From Flavobacterium saliperosum (lineage in GTDB: Bacteria > Bacteroidota > Bacteroidia > Flavobacteriales > Flavobacteriaceae), in the NCBI RefSeq assembly GCF_900100625.1, contig NZ_FMTY01000007.1:86293-133479 (forward strand): a stretch of DNA of 47,187 nucleotides, read 5' to 3'. The notes beneath the pieces were generated by a model. It worked only from the letters and a program-made list of their open reading frames with translations, did not search any database and was not told where the DNA came from. The position numbers were made by a program, and so were the translations under genes. Below, one piece after another: positions 7,397 to 17,576 of the stretch (position 1 is its first letter; each line of letters starts with the position of its first letter).

Positions 7397-8661
7397 TACT
7401 GTGGTTTCGGTTCTTCTGTTGGAGTTTCAGTAGGGGTTTCGGTAGGAGTTTCTGCAGGTGTTTCAACGGGAACTTCCTCGGTCTCTTCTCTGTTTTTCTT
7501 GTTGCGTTCTTTGCCTTTTTTCAGCTGTCCTTTAATGGCATCGGCACGTTCCAGCATCATGTCTTTGGTTAAATCACGAATCGGTGTTAATCCGAAAGCG
7601 CTCATGAAGGCTTTTTGTGCTTTGGCCGGTTCACCGGTATTGTCGTAAAACATCGCTTTGTGGTATTCACTCAGCATGGTTTTAGGATAGTTTTTCTTGG
7701 CCAATTCGGATAACGGCATGAAATCTTCATAATTTTTGTTTTTCATGATGGCCGCTTCAATGGCTTTGAAATCCGTCAGACGAATCGTCGGCATGAAGCC
7801 TAATTTCTTTTGGATGTTCGTGTATTTGTCCACTAAATATTGGGTGTGTCCTTTGTCCAATTTGGCCAGCTTTTCCTGAAATTCATTCATGGAAATAGGT
7901 TGGTAGCCTTCAAAAATAGCCGAGATGGCGTTGTTGATGGCATTGGGAACCAATGAGTAATGTGAGGTGTTTTTAAAATCGTCGAAGCCATATTTTACGA
8001 AATCGGTTTTAACGGCTTTAGCACCTTCGTCCAATAGTTTGATGCGTTCTCTCATCGGTTTTAAATCCCCGTCGGCAGTAGCTAGATAAAAGAAAATCGG
8101 TTTTTGGGCAATTTTCAGTCGTTCCGGGATACGGATTTCCATTTCTTCAGGTAATTCCGGACTTAAACACAAATAGGCGTTAAAAACCGGGTTGTCCTTG
8201 TACAGGTAAGCGTTTAGGAATCCGGCCGTCAAATCGTGTCCGGCTATCAGACGGTATGGCGCTACGCGGTATTTTTTTTCGATGTACGGTAACAGTTCAA
8301 TTCCGATGAATTCAAAGAATTTTGCGCCTTGTTCTACCGGAAGGCCGTTTTCGTCAAATTGCGAATCGTACTCCCGTTCGTTGGCTTTGTTTTGACTGAT
8401 TCCCACGATTATCACTTCCGGAAGATCATCCCAATAGGCGCCGTATTTCATGGTTCCCATTACAGGATCCAGTAAATATTCGCTATCCAAAACCACGAAA
8501 ACCGGATATTTTTTATCCTTAGCGGATTCATACGACGGAGGTAGGATGATACTGATGTCACGAACACCTCCTAATTTTTGGGATTCGAACGGTTCATCGA
8601 AGCGCTGTGCAAATACGGAACTTGATATAAATGCAAGTAACAGAAGTAATTTCGATTTCAT
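7396..8661 (-). CDS. Exported esterase-like alpha/beta hydrolase, probably without nucleophile
   Basis: The fold resembles the esterase D/enterochelin esterase group. There is a signal peptide (residues 1-19, cut after VFAQ), a core with YPVFVVLDSEYLL, a histidine in the SHYSLVP segment near residue 237, then a helical C-terminal part and a tail of PTET repeats. The usual nucleophile elbow GxSxG is replaced by GHDLTAG, with aspartate 143 in the serine position; the codon is GAT on the minus strand. It may therefore be inactive, use another chemistry, or act as a binding protein. It overlaps radA by one base. A conserved place in the operon suggests a maintained role, which I cannot name. Confidence 0.85.
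   Translation of the reverse strand: MKSKLLLLLAFISSSVFAQRFDEPFESQKLGGVRDISIILPPSYESAKDKKYPVFVVLDSEYLLDPVMGTMKYGAYWDDLPEVIIVGISQNKANEREYDSQFDENGLPVEQGAKFFEFIGIELLPYIEKKYRVAPYRLIAGHDLTAGFLNAYLYKDNPVFNAYLCLSPELPEEMEIRIPERLKIAQKPIFFYLATADGDLKPMRERIKLLDEGAKAVKTDFVKYGFDDFKNTSHYSLVPNAINNAISAIFEGYQPISMNEFQEKLAKLDKGHTQYLVDKYTNIQKKLGFMPTIRLTDFKAIEAAIMKNKNYEDFMPLSELAKKNYPKTMLSEYHKAMFYDNTGEPAKAQKAFMSAFGLTPIRDLTKDMMLERADAIKGQLKKGKERNKKNREETEEVPVETPAETPTETPTETPTEEPKPQ
7421..7476. repeat. 12-bp tandem repeat in the esterase-like gene tail
   Basis: About 4.5 copies of a 12-bp unit (GGAGTTTCAGTA and variants on the plus strand) encode the proline/threonine/glutamate tail. The period keeps the reading frame, so copy number could vary without harm. 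Confidence 0.75.
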
Positions 8662-8707
8662 AATTTACTTAATTAAGCTGTTGAAAATAGAACAGCAATA
8701 TAGCAAA

Positions 8708-9670
8708 TTATTTTTTGCGATTGAGTATCGGTAAAAGTAAAAAAGAAAGTCCGCCCAAAAGCACCACCAAGGCCGTTTGAGAGGTCCATAAAATCCAGCC
8801 GAAAGTGGTACCGGCCGTTTCCGGAATGTTGTATAAAACCAAGATTTGTGCAATCATCAGCGGGAAAGCACCAAAACCGCCGTTGGTAAAGGTAACTGCC
8901 AAACTTCCCACCACAAAGGCGGTGACAATTACTCCCAAACCGATATCGCTGGTTTCGGGTAGGGCAAATACGGCAGCATAAAACGTCAATACGTAGGAAA
9001 TCCATATAATGCCCGTATGAATGAGAAACGGAACACGATTGGGCATTTTAAAAGTGCTCAAAAGGCCTTCAATTAATCCGGATATTTTGTCTTTTATGAA
9101 CAGAATTGGTTTCCAGGTGGAGTAAATGAACAGCAAAACGACCACGATAAAGCCGAATATCCCAATAAAACCCAGATACATCAGTTTTTCCACCGGAACG
9201 GTTGCCGTAAGAAACGATTTCAGTTGGTCGAATTGCAAAACCAAAGCGGTCAAAATAAATCCAATCAGAATGAAAAGGTCGATAACGCGTTCGGCAATGA
9301 TAGTTCCAAACGCTTTGTCAAACGGGATGTCATTGTATTTTTTCAGTACCAGGGCGCGGGAAACTTCTCCGGAACGCGGTACGGTATAATTCATCAGGTA
9401 GCCGATGCAAACAGCAGCGAAATTATTCCGGAATTGGGAAAAATACCCCATGTGTTCCAGACTGTAACGCCAGCGGTACCCTCGGGAAGCCAGACTGACA
9501 ATTGAAAAAACAGAAGAAATAGCAATAAATCCGTAATTGGCGTTCTGAAAGTAACCTTTCATTTCCTCCAATTGTCGGTCGGTAAATTTATTGTAGGTGT
9601 AAAAAACCAAAAAAACTCCCAACAAAAGTGGGAGTCCGACACCAAGTGCTTTCTTAATTTTTTCGTTCAA
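8708..9670 (-). CDS. YbhN/lysylphosphatidylglycerol synthase-type transmembrane protein
   Basis: This 320-residue protein belongs to the lysylphosphatidylglycerol synthase transmembrane (flippase-like) family. About seven to eight hydrophobic helices are visible, with the family signatures YTVPRSGEVSRALVL near residue 105 and TNGGFGAFP in the C-terminal half. The soluble aminoacyl-transferase domain of MprF is absent, so it is unlikely to make lysyl-lipids. A role in moving a lipid or an envelope precursor across the membrane is inferred from the family. It begins 2 bp after panD and precedes the esterase-like gene on the same strand. Confidence 0.88.
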   Translation of the reverse strand: MNEKIKKALGVGLPLLLGVFLVFYTYNKFTDRQLEEMKGYFQNANYGFIAISSVFSIVSLASRGYRWRYSLEHMGYFSQFRNNFAAVCIGYLMNYTVPRSGEVSRALVLKKYNDIPFDKAFGTIIAERVIDLFILIGFILTALVLQFDQLKSFLTATVPVEKLMYLGFIGIFGFIVVVLLFIYSTWKPILFIKDKISGLIEGLLSTFKMPNRVPFLIHTGIIWISYVLTFYAAVFALPETSDIGLGVIVTAFVVGSLAVTFTNGGFGAFPLMIAQILVLYNIPETAGTTFGWILWTSQTALVVLLGGLSFLLLPILNRKK

Positions 9671-9672
9671 AA

Positions 9673-10023
9673 TTATTTCAGTGAATTGTCATGCTCGTTA
9701 GGGAACACCAATGCCGGCTTGAAGTCTTTGGCTTCTTCGCAGGTCAGGATGCCGTAAGCAATGATAATAATAATGTCACCTTTGTGCACTTTTCGGGCAG
9801 CCGGTCCGTTCAGGGTGATTTCACCACTGTTTCGGGGTCCGGTGATGGCATAGGTTTCCAGACGTTCCCCATTGTTGAGGTTTACGATGGAGACTTTTTC
9901 GCCTTCAAAAATGTTGGAAGCTTCCATTAAAGCTTCGTCAATAGTAATACTACCGATGTAGTTTAGATCGGCTCCAGTCACCTTTACGCGGTGAATCTTG
10001 GATTTAACAACGTGAATTTGCAT
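9673..10023 (-). CDS. panD: Aspartate 1-decarboxylase (precursor)
   Basis: This enzyme converts aspartate to beta-alanine for pantothenate and CoA synthesis. It is a pyruvoyl enzyme made by self-cleavage between Gly24 and Ser25, and the site YIGSITID is present. Further signatures are the ADLNYIGS start of the active-site region and [15 protein letters not shown] downstream. The length of 116 residues is standard. It lies 14 bp after panC and feeds beta-alanine to that enzyme. Confidence 0.97.
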   Translation of the reverse strand: MQIHVVKSKIHRVKVTGADLNYIGSITIDEALMEASNIFEGEKVSIVNLNNGERLETYAITGPRNSGEITLNGPAARKVHKGDIIIIIAYGILTCEEAKDFKPALVFPNEHDNSLK

Positions 10024-10037
10024 GGTGCAAAGTTATA

Positions 10038-10886
10038 TCAATTTAGTGAAATATTATCTATCAATCGGATGTTGTTTATGAAAATTGCGATGAACCCGCG
10101 GTATTTTTTGGTTTTGCTTTTTCTTTTGCAGGGCAATAAGGTGGCTTCGTCGGCGATTTCAAAATACTCCAGTTGAAAATTCGGATGTTTTCTGAAGGTG
10201 TTTTCCACGAATGCAATAACCTCTTTTGCCGAATGGTTTTCGAATTTCGTTTTGGCTTCTTTTAAGGTTTTGTAAATCAGTGCCGCTTCGTTCCGTGCCG
10301 ATTCCGAAAGGCGTTCGTTTCGGGAACTCATCGCCAGTCCGTTGGCTTCGCGATGGATCGGGCAGCCGTGAATCGTTACCGGTATCTTGTGTTTTTCCGT
10401 CATCTTTTTCACAATCTGTAACTGCTGAAAATCTTTTTCACCGAAATAGGCATTGGTTGGCTGTACAATCTCAAACAGTTTTTTTACGATGGTGCCTACA
10501 CCGTCAAAGTGACCGGGACGGTGGGCGCCTTCCATCTGGAGCTCCAGCCCGTCGTAATTGAATGCGGTGGATTTGGTGTTGCCTTCATAGATGTCTTCCA
10601 CGGCCGGAGCATATACAAGGATGTCGTTGGAAACGGATTTTATTTTTTCGACATCACGTTCTAAAGTCCTTGGATAATTGGTTAAATCTTCCGCATTGTT
10701 GAACTGCGTCGGATTCACAAAAATGCTTACCACGGTTAGGGTGTTGTTTTTTATGGATTCTTTCAGGAGTGACAAATGCCCCTGATGTAAAGCGCCCATG
10801 GTGGGTACAAAGCCGATTTTGGTTTTTGGGGAACTTAAGGCGTTCAGATGTGCCGTTAAATCGGACTTTTTATTGAAGACAAACAT
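10038..10886 (-). CDS. panC: Pantothenate synthetase
   Basis: This enzyme joins pantoate and beta-alanine with ATP to make pantothenate. The 282-residue protein has VPTMGALHQGHLSLL (the HxGH-type nucleotide motif at 34-37), SIFVNPTQF, the pantoate-site region GAHRPGHFDGVGTIV and FGEKDFQQLQIVKKM, then SSRNERLS. It is the first gene of the minus-strand operon, with a TAAGTTTG box about 25 bp upstream. It lies divergent from the glycogen-synthase-like gene across a 108-bp gap. Confidence 0.97.
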   Translation of the reverse strand: MFVFNKKSDLTAHLNALSSPKTKIGFVPTMGALHQGHLSLLKESIKNNTLTVVSIFVNPTQFNNAEDLTNYPRTLERDVEKIKSVSNDILVYAPAVEDIYEGNTKSTAFNYDGLELQMEGAHRPGHFDGVGTIVKKLFEIVQPTNAYFGEKDFQQLQIVKKMTEKHKIPVTIHGCPIHREANGLAMSSRNERLSESARNEAALIYKTLKEAKTKFENHSAKEVIAFVENTFRKHPNFQLEYFEIADEATLLPCKRKSKTKKYRGFIAIFINNIRLIDNISLN

Positions 10887-10909
10887 TTTCTTCGGGTTTA
10901 AATTGACTG

Positions 10910-10917
10910 CAAACTTA
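10910..10917 (-). promoter_or_regulatory. -7 box of the panC operon
   Basis: The minus strand reads TAAGTTTG, a full TAnnTTTG match, about 25 bp before the panC ATG. It is nearly back to back with the plus-strand promoter that starts at 10922. Confidence 0.6.
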
Positions 10918-10921
10918 CTAT

Positions 10922-10956
10922 TTTGTTAAATAACTGCATAAATTTTTGTAATTTTG
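10922..10956 (+). promoter_or_regulatory. Promoter of the glycogen-synthase-like/DUF4270/glmS genes
   Basis: TTTG at 10922-10925 and TAATTTTG at 10949-10956, separated by 23 bp, match both Bacteroidota promoter elements. The gene begins 38 bp later at 10995; the longer reading frame from 10923 would start within the promoter. Confidence 0.7.
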
Positions 10957-10994
10957 CCTGTTTTTTGTACCCAATTTTTAAAAATAAAATACAA

Positions 10995-11801
10995 ATGGAG
11001 GATAAGAGGATATTGTATGTATCATCCGAAGTAGTGCCGTACTTAGCTGAAAATGAGGTTTCTTTAATGTCGTATGACGTGCCGAAAATGATTAACGATC
11101 AGGGCGGACAAATACGCATTTTTATGCCCAGGTACGGAAATATTAATGAGCGCAGGCATCAATTGCATGAAGTAATTCGATTGTCAGGAATGAATTTGGT
11201 GGTGAATGATATGGACATGCCTTTGATTATTAAAGTTGCTTCGATTCCGAAAGAACGCATTCAGGTGTATTTCATTGATAATGATGAATATTTCAAACGC
11301 AAAGCGACCTTTACCGATGAGGAAGGGGTTTTGTATCCGGATAACGACGAGCGTGCTATTTTCTTCGCTAAAGGTGTAGTGGAAACCGTAAAAAAACTCA
11401 ACTGGGTGCCGGACATCATTCATGTGCACGGATGGATGGCAGCCATGCTTCCGGTATATATGAAACATTTCTATAAAAACGAAGCGCTTTTTGCCGATAC
11501 CAAAATCGTGACTTCCGTTTACAGCCAGTCTTTCGACGGCACTTTAGACATGGAAATGCTTAAGAAAGTGACTTTCGATAACGTTCCGGAAGAAGCCGTA
11601 AGTGATTTGGCAACACCGAATTTCGAAAACATCATGCGCGCTTCGATTATGCATTCCGATGCGGTGATTATTGCGTCCGAAGAGGTCTCTCCAAGTTTAA
11701 CAAAATTTATAGAAACATCAAACAAACCTTTTTTACCTTTCGTTCCGAAAGAAAAATTTGCGGAGATGTATACTAATTTCTACAAAACGCAGGTTTTATA
11801 A
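10995..11801 (+). CDS. Glycogen/starch-synthase-like protein, N-terminal domain only
   Basis: The 268 residues resemble the N-terminal (acceptor) half of GT5 glycogen synthases: RILYVSSEVVPYL at the start, IRIFMPRYGNINERRHQLHEV, and the conserved DIIHVHGWMAAMLPVYMK. The C-terminal Rossmann half, which binds the sugar nucleotide, is missing. The usual acceptor-loop motif KTGGLADV is also not present; the equivalent region reads YLAENEVSLMSYDVPKM. I doubt it is an ordinary glycogen synthase. It may bind a glucan or regulate glmS-linked metabolism, but that is a guess. It is followed 18 bp later by the DUF4270 gene and shares its promoter with it. Confidence 0.85.
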   Translation: MEDKRILYVSSEVVPYLAENEVSLMSYDVPKMINDQGGQIRIFMPRYGNINERRHQLHEVIRLSGMNLVVNDMDMPLIIKVASIPKERIQVYFIDNDEYFKRKATFTDEEGVLYPDNDERAIFFAKGVVETVKKLNWVPDIIHVHGWMAAMLPVYMKHFYKNEALFADTKIVTSVYSQSFDGTLDMEMLKKVTFDNVPEEAVSDLATPNFENIMRASIMHSDAVIIASEEVSPSLTKFIETSNKPFLPFVPKEKFAEMYTNFYKTQVL

Positions 11802-11819
11802 TAAACTGACATATAAAAT

Positions 11820-13529
11820 ATGAATAAAATTTCATTGGGGAAGAAGCTTCTGCTGTTGACTTCCGTTCTGTTTTTCGCTTCTTGTGATAAAGATTTCAAC
11901 ACCATCGGTTCAGAGATTGTTGATAATGATTACTTTAACTTCACCAAAGAGGAACTGGCGGTTACGGCGGAAAACTTTGCGACAGGTCCCGTGCAAACCA
12001 ATAACCTGTCTTTAAATGCTTTGGGCACATATTACAATCCTGCTTTTGGAGGAACAACGACCACTGCTCATTTTGTTACACAGGCGTCACTGCCTTTTGA
12101 CAATGTTACCGTGAATACGAACCCGGTAGTGGATTCGGTTTGGGTTTATGTGCCGTATTTCATTGGTCAGGAAACAGGAACCGACGCTAACGGAATAAGA
12201 CAGTTTGAGTTGGATTCGGTTCATGAGAATACGGTCAATAAATTCAAGCTGAAAGTATATGAAAACGGATACTATTTAGGGAATTACAATCCGGATAATG
12301 AAAACGGTATTCAGCGTTTTTATTCGGATGATAAGGATAAAATCGAAACCTATAAGTTAGGAGCCACTTCAACGGTTAACGCTACACCGGTTGTTAACGG
12401 ATTGCCTTTAAACAATGGACCGGTTGCGGAAAACGATCAGTTTTATTTTAGAACGGAAGAGAAAATCATTTATAAGACGAACGGGAACGGATTGTATGTC
12501 GATGCGGCCGGGGTGGTTTTGCCGGATGCAGATCAGGGTGATGTTTCCAAGCGTGTCATTAAAGAGCGATTGGCACCTGGATTATGGTTGAATCTTAATA
12601 AAGACTATTTTAACGAAAGAATCTTAAAGGCGAACGCTCAGGAACTGACCAACAACAATACGTTCAGGTCGTATTTCAGAGGATTGTATTTCCAATCGGA
12701 GGCTATTGCTGCTAAGCAAGGAGCTTTGGCGTTGTTGGATTTTTCCAAAGGGTACATAAAAATGACGTACAAAATGGATGCGGCTACTGATGATGATAAT
12801 AATCCGGCGACCCCAACAGCGGTACGACTTAAACGTTCACTAACGCTCAAATTGGGCGGAAACACGGTGAACTTTTTTGACACGGATTATGCTTTGCCTT
12901 CCGGTCCGGCGGGTGAAAAACTGTACTTAAAAGGCGGTAACGGATCGGCAGCTTATATCGATCTTTTCGGGGCAGATGGGTTGGATGAAGGTACTACCCC
13001 GGATCAGTTGGATGCGTTAAGAGCAAGCAATTGGTTGATTAATGAAGCGAATCTTACTTTTTATGTTGATCAGGATGAAATGTATCCGTCCACTGATGCG
13101 GAGAAGACCAGGGAACCCAACCGTATTTATCTGTATGATTACAATAATAAAAAGCCTATTATTGATTTTTATGCCGACGGTTCGACAAACGGATCCAATC
13201 CCAAGTACAATAAGAGAGGTTTTGGAGGTATTATTGAAAAGGAGCCAGGGGCTGACGGCAAAGGGATAAAATATAAAATCAGAATCACGGATTACCTAAA
13301 AAGCTGTATTGAAAAAGATTCGACCAATTTCCGATTGGGATTGGTGGTAACCGAAAATATCAATACCATTACCAATGCTTATCTGAAACCTGCTGCAGGT
13401 CAGCAGCCTTCACAGATTGTGCCGCTCTCGTCGGTTATCAATCCTTTGGGGACGATTTTGCACGGTCCGAACAGTGCAGATCCGGAAAAAAGACTTAAAT
13501 TAGAGATTTACTATACAAAACCTGACTAA
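11820..13529 (+). CDS. DUF4270 family lipoprotein
   Basis: This 569-residue outer-envelope lipoprotein has an N-terminal signal ending in the lipobox LFFASC. The start of the mature part (CDKDFNTIGSEIVDNDYF) is the hallmark of DUF4270, a Bacteroidota family of unknown function. The body is rich in beta strands and asparagine, without catalytic motifs that I can see. It lies 18 bp after the glycogen-synthase-like gene and 2 bp before glmS, an arrangement I recall from flavobacterial genomes. Confidence 0.9.
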   Translation: MNKISLGKKLLLLTSVLFFASCDKDFNTIGSEIVDNDYFNFTKEELAVTAENFATGPVQTNNLSLNALGTYYNPAFGGTTTTAHFVTQASLPFDNVTVNTNPVVDSVWVYVPYFIGQETGTDANGIRQFELDSVHENTVNKFKLKVYENGYYLGNYNPDNENGIQRFYSDDKDKIETYKLGATSTVNATPVVNGLPLNNGPVAENDQFYFRTEEKIIYKTNGNGLYVDAAGVVLPDADQGDVSKRVIKERLAPGLWLNLNKDYFNERILKANAQELTNNNTFRSYFRGLYFQSEAIAAKQGALALLDFSKGYIKMTYKMDAATDDDNNPATPTAVRLKRSLTLKLGGNTVNFFDTDYALPSGPAGEKLYLKGGNGSAAYIDLFGADGLDEGTTPDQLDALRASNWLINEANLTFYVDQDEMYPSTDAEKTREPNRIYLYDYNNKKPIIDFYADGSTNGSNPKYNKRGFGGIIEKEPGADGKGIKYKIRITDYLKSCIEKDSTNFRLGLVVTENINTITNAYLKPAAGQQPSQIVPLSSVINPLGTILHGPNSADPEKRLKLEIYYTKPD

Positions 13530-13531
13530 TT

Positions 13532-15379
13532 ATGTGTGGAATTGTTGGCTATATAGGTTACAGAGAAGCTTATCCTGTAATCATTAAAGGATTAAAAAGA
13601 CTCGAGTACCGTGGGTATGACAGTGCCGGTTTGGTTTTGTGTGAAGACGGAAAATTCAAACTTTCCAAAACAAAAGGAAAAGTTTCCGATCTCGAGGCAA
13701 AAGCCGAAAAAGAAATATCATTAACGGGAACGATGGGTATGGGGCATACGCGTTGGGCTACTCATGGGGTGCCAAACGATGTCAACTCGCATCCGCATTT
13801 TTCGAACTCCGGAGAATTGGTGATTATCCATAACGGAATCATTGAAAATTACGAGCCGTTAAAAAAAGAATTAATCAATCGTGGCTATACTTTCAAATCG
13901 GATACCGATACGGAAGTGTTAATTAACCTGATTGAGGAAGTTCAGAAAAAAGACAATCTTAAATTAGGGAAAGCCGTTCAGGTAGCCTTAAACCAAGTGG
14001 TTGGTGCCTATGCGATTGCAGTGATGGATGTCAAAAAACAGGATGAAATCGTTGTGGCGCGTTTGGGGAGTCCATTGGCTATCGGAATCGGAGAAGGCGA
14101 ATATTTCATTGCTTCCGACGCTTCTCCTTTCATCGAATATACTACAAATGCAATTTATCTTGAAGATGAGGAAATGGCTATTGTTCGTTTGAATAAACCG
14201 ATGAAAGTCAGAAAGATAAAAGACGATTCGTTAGTGGATCCATACATTCAGCAGTTGCAGATGAACCTGGAACAGATTGAAAAAGGCGGTTACGATCATT
14301 TCATGCTGAAAGAGATTTACGAACAGCCTAATGTCATTAAGGATACTTACCGAGGTCGTTTGCATGCTAATAAAGGCATGATTCAAATGGCAGGAGTGGA
14401 AGATAATATTGAAAAATTCACCAACGCCAACCGAATCCTGATTGTAGCTTGTGGTACATCATGGCACGCCGGATTGGTGGCAGAATATATTTTTGAAGAA
14501 TTCGCGCGCATCCCTGTTGAAGTGGAATATGCTTCCGAATTCCGATACCGAAACCCAATCATTTATCCGGACGATGTGGTAATTGCCATTTCGCAATCGG
14601 GTGAAACTGCTGATACTTTGGCAGCGATTAAACTGGCAAAGGAAAAAGGAGCGTTTGTTTTCGGTGTATGTAATGTGGTAGGTTCGTCCATTTCGCGTGA
14701 AACGCATGCGGGAGCCTATACTCATGCCGGACCTGAGATTGGGGTGGCCTCTACCAAAGCGTTCACCACGCAAATCACGGTATTGGCGATGATGGCATTG
14801 CGTTTGGCGAAAGCAAAAGGCACCATGAACACGTCGGATTATCAGCGTTATTTGCTGGAATTGGAATTGATTCCGGAGAAAGTGGAAGAAGCATTGCAAA
14901 CCAATGAGGTGGCAAAAACCATTGCCGCTATTTATAAAAGCGCGCCTAACTGTTTGTATTTGGGGCGCGGCTACAATTTCCCGGTAGCTTTAGAAGGGGC
15001 ATTAAAATTAAAAGAGATATCCTATATTCACGCAGAAGGGTACCCTGCTGCAGAAATGAAACACGGTCCGATTGCTTTAATCGACGAACACATGCCGGTG
15101 GTAGTTATAGCGCCGAAGCAGAATCATTATGATAAAGTGGTAAGTAACATTCAGGAAATCAAAGCCCGTAGCGGGAAAATCATTGCGGTGGTGACCAAAG
15201 GCGACACCCAGGTGCGCGCATTGGCCGATCACGTAATTGAAGTTCCGGATACTGCAGAGGCTTTGACACCGTTGTTAACGACCATTCCGTTGCAACTGTT
15301 GTCGTACCATATTGCGGTACTGCGCGAGTGCAATGTCGATCAGCCCAGAAACCTAGCAAAATCAGTTACTGTGGAGTAA
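13532..15379 (+). CDS. glmS: Glutamine-fructose-6-phosphate aminotransferase (isomerizing)
   Basis: This enzyme makes glucosamine-6-phosphate from fructose-6-phosphate and glutamine, the first step towards UDP-GlcNAc for peptidoglycan and lipid A. The N-terminal glutaminase domain begins MCGIVGYIG with the catalytic Cys2 and carries HTRWATHG. Two SIS domains follow (ACGTSWHAG, SQSGETADT, LGRGYNFPVALEGALKLKE), and the protein ends with the family signature LAKSVTVE. At 615 residues it is full length. It is the last gene of its operon, followed by a terminator. No glmS ribozyme is visible, nor is there room for one in the 2-bp gap. Confidence 0.98.
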   Translation: MCGIVGYIGYREAYPVIIKGLKRLEYRGYDSAGLVLCEDGKFKLSKTKGKVSDLEAKAEKEISLTGTMGMGHTRWATHGVPNDVNSHPHFSNSGELVIIHNGIIENYEPLKKELINRGYTFKSDTDTEVLINLIEEVQKKDNLKLGKAVQVALNQVVGAYAIAVMDVKKQDEIVVARLGSPLAIGIGEGEYFIASDASPFIEYTTNAIYLEDEEMAIVRLNKPMKVRKIKDDSLVDPYIQQLQMNLEQIEKGGYDHFMLKEIYEQPNVIKDTYRGRLHANKGMIQMAGVEDNIEKFTNANRILIVACGTSWHAGLVAEYIFEEFARIPVEVEYASEFRYRNPIIYPDDVVIAISQSGETADTLAAIKLAKEKGAFVFGVCNVVGSSISRETHAGAYTHAGPEIGVASTKAFTTQITVLAMMALRLAKAKGTMNTSDYQRYLLELELIPEKVEEALQTNEVAKTIAAIYKSAPNCLYLGRGYNFPVALEGALKLKEISYIHAEGYPAAEMKHGPIALIDEHMPVVVIAPKQNHYDKVVSNIQEIKARSGKIIAVVTKGDTQVRALADHVIEVPDTAEALTPLLTTIPLQLLSYHIAVLRECNVDQPRNLAKSVTVE

Positions 15380-15386
15380 TATCAAA

Positions 15387-15414
15387 GGCGGATTTTCTAC
15401 AATCCGCTTTTTTG
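15387..15414 (+). terminator. Terminator of the glmS operon
   Basis: GCGGATT (15388-15394) pairs with AATCCGC (15401-15407), followed by six T. Confidence 0.8.
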
Positions 15415-15461
15415 TTGCAAAAAATTCAAAAATTAATTTTCATTTTTAGCAGATAAAAAAC

Positions 15462-15469
15462 TATCTTTG
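15462..15469 (+). promoter_or_regulatory. -7 box of atpD-atpC
   Basis: TATCTTTG matches TAnnTTTG. It lies about 60 bp before the atpD start, leaving a leader of about 55 nt. No distinct -33 TTTG is present, only a T-run near 15443. Confidence 0.6.
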
Positions 15470-15527
15470 CGCTCTGAAAAAAGAGGTTTTTTCAAGAAAC
15501 GTAAATAGCTGTTTAATAAATACATAA

Positions 15528-17042
<1,515 letters not shown>

Positions 17043-17079
17043 ATCGGTTAGCAGTTATCAGTTGGCAGTATTCAGATTT

Positions 17080-17110
17080 ACTTCTAACTTCTAACTTCTG
17101 ACTTCTAACT
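17080..17110. repeat. Heptanucleotide tandem repeat between atpD and atpC
   Basis: ACTTCTA is repeated 4.4 times with one variant (ACTTCTG) in the 76-bp gap. It follows a stretch containing CAGTTATCAGTTGGCAGT. The array is too AT-rich and short to encode anything and is not a terminator. Confidence 0.8.
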
Positions 17111-17118
17111 TAAAAATT

Positions 17119-17400
17119 ATGATTTTAGAAATAGTATCACCAGAAGCCACATTATTCAAAGGAGAAGTTACTTCGGTATCGGTTCCTGGAGTAAACGGCG
17201 AGTTCCAGATGTTAAACAACCACGCGCCAATCGTGTCGTTGTTAGGGAAAGGAAACGTAAAAATCGTAGGTTCGGGTTTGAAAATCGCAAAGGAATTTGC
17301 CGATAAATTCAACAAAGTAAACGAACAGACCTTTTGGTTGCCAATCGAATCCGGAACTATCGAAATGAATGACAATACGATAATTGTTTTAGCCGACTAA
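17119..17400 (+). CDS. atpC: F1 ATP synthase subunit epsilon (short form)
   Basis: This 93-residue protein corresponds to the N-terminal beta-sandwich of epsilon: MILEIVSPEATLFKGEVTSV, PGVNGEFQMLNNHAPIVSLL and a strand ending IEMNDNTIIVLAD. The C-terminal two-helix domain that inhibits ATP hydrolysis in other bacteria is missing; short epsilon subunits of this kind are common in Bacteroidota. It is probably co-transcribed with atpD despite the 76-bp gap, since no terminator separates them. Confidence 0.96.
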   Translation: MILEIVSPEATLFKGEVTSVSVPGVNGEFQMLNNHAPIVSLLGKGNVKIVGSGLKIAKEFADKFNKVNEQTFWLPIESGTIEMNDNTIIVLAD

Positions 17401-17448
17401 GACAATTGGACCCAAGCGTAGCGAAGTGTACGCTGTAAAATAAAAGAA

Positions 17449-17477
17449 AAAAGTCTCGAGAAATCGGGACTTTTTTT
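17449..17477 (+). terminator. Terminator of atpD-atpC
   Basis: AAAGTCTCGA pairs with TCGGGACTTT (one G-T pair) around GAAA, followed by a T-run. A smaller hairpin (AGCGTA/TACGCT) lies just upstream, near 17414-17433. Confidence 0.8.
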
Positions 17478-17576
17478 ATAGTAGGAACTCCTTCCAAAAG
17501 ACAGCAGCCGTAAATTAACAAAGGAATGTGCGTCAAATACAAATTCAATGTTTAAATTTATAGCTTAATTGCGCTG

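Noticed and set aside
7280..7648. Serine/glycine/valine-rich repeat protein on the plus strand
   Set aside because: It is the reverse reading of the PTET tail of the esterase-like gene and of the radA start; the repeats come from the 12-bp repeat.
13380..13531. glmS ribozyme
   Set aside because: The gap before glmS is 2 bp and the sequence before it encodes the C-terminus of the DUF4270 protein.
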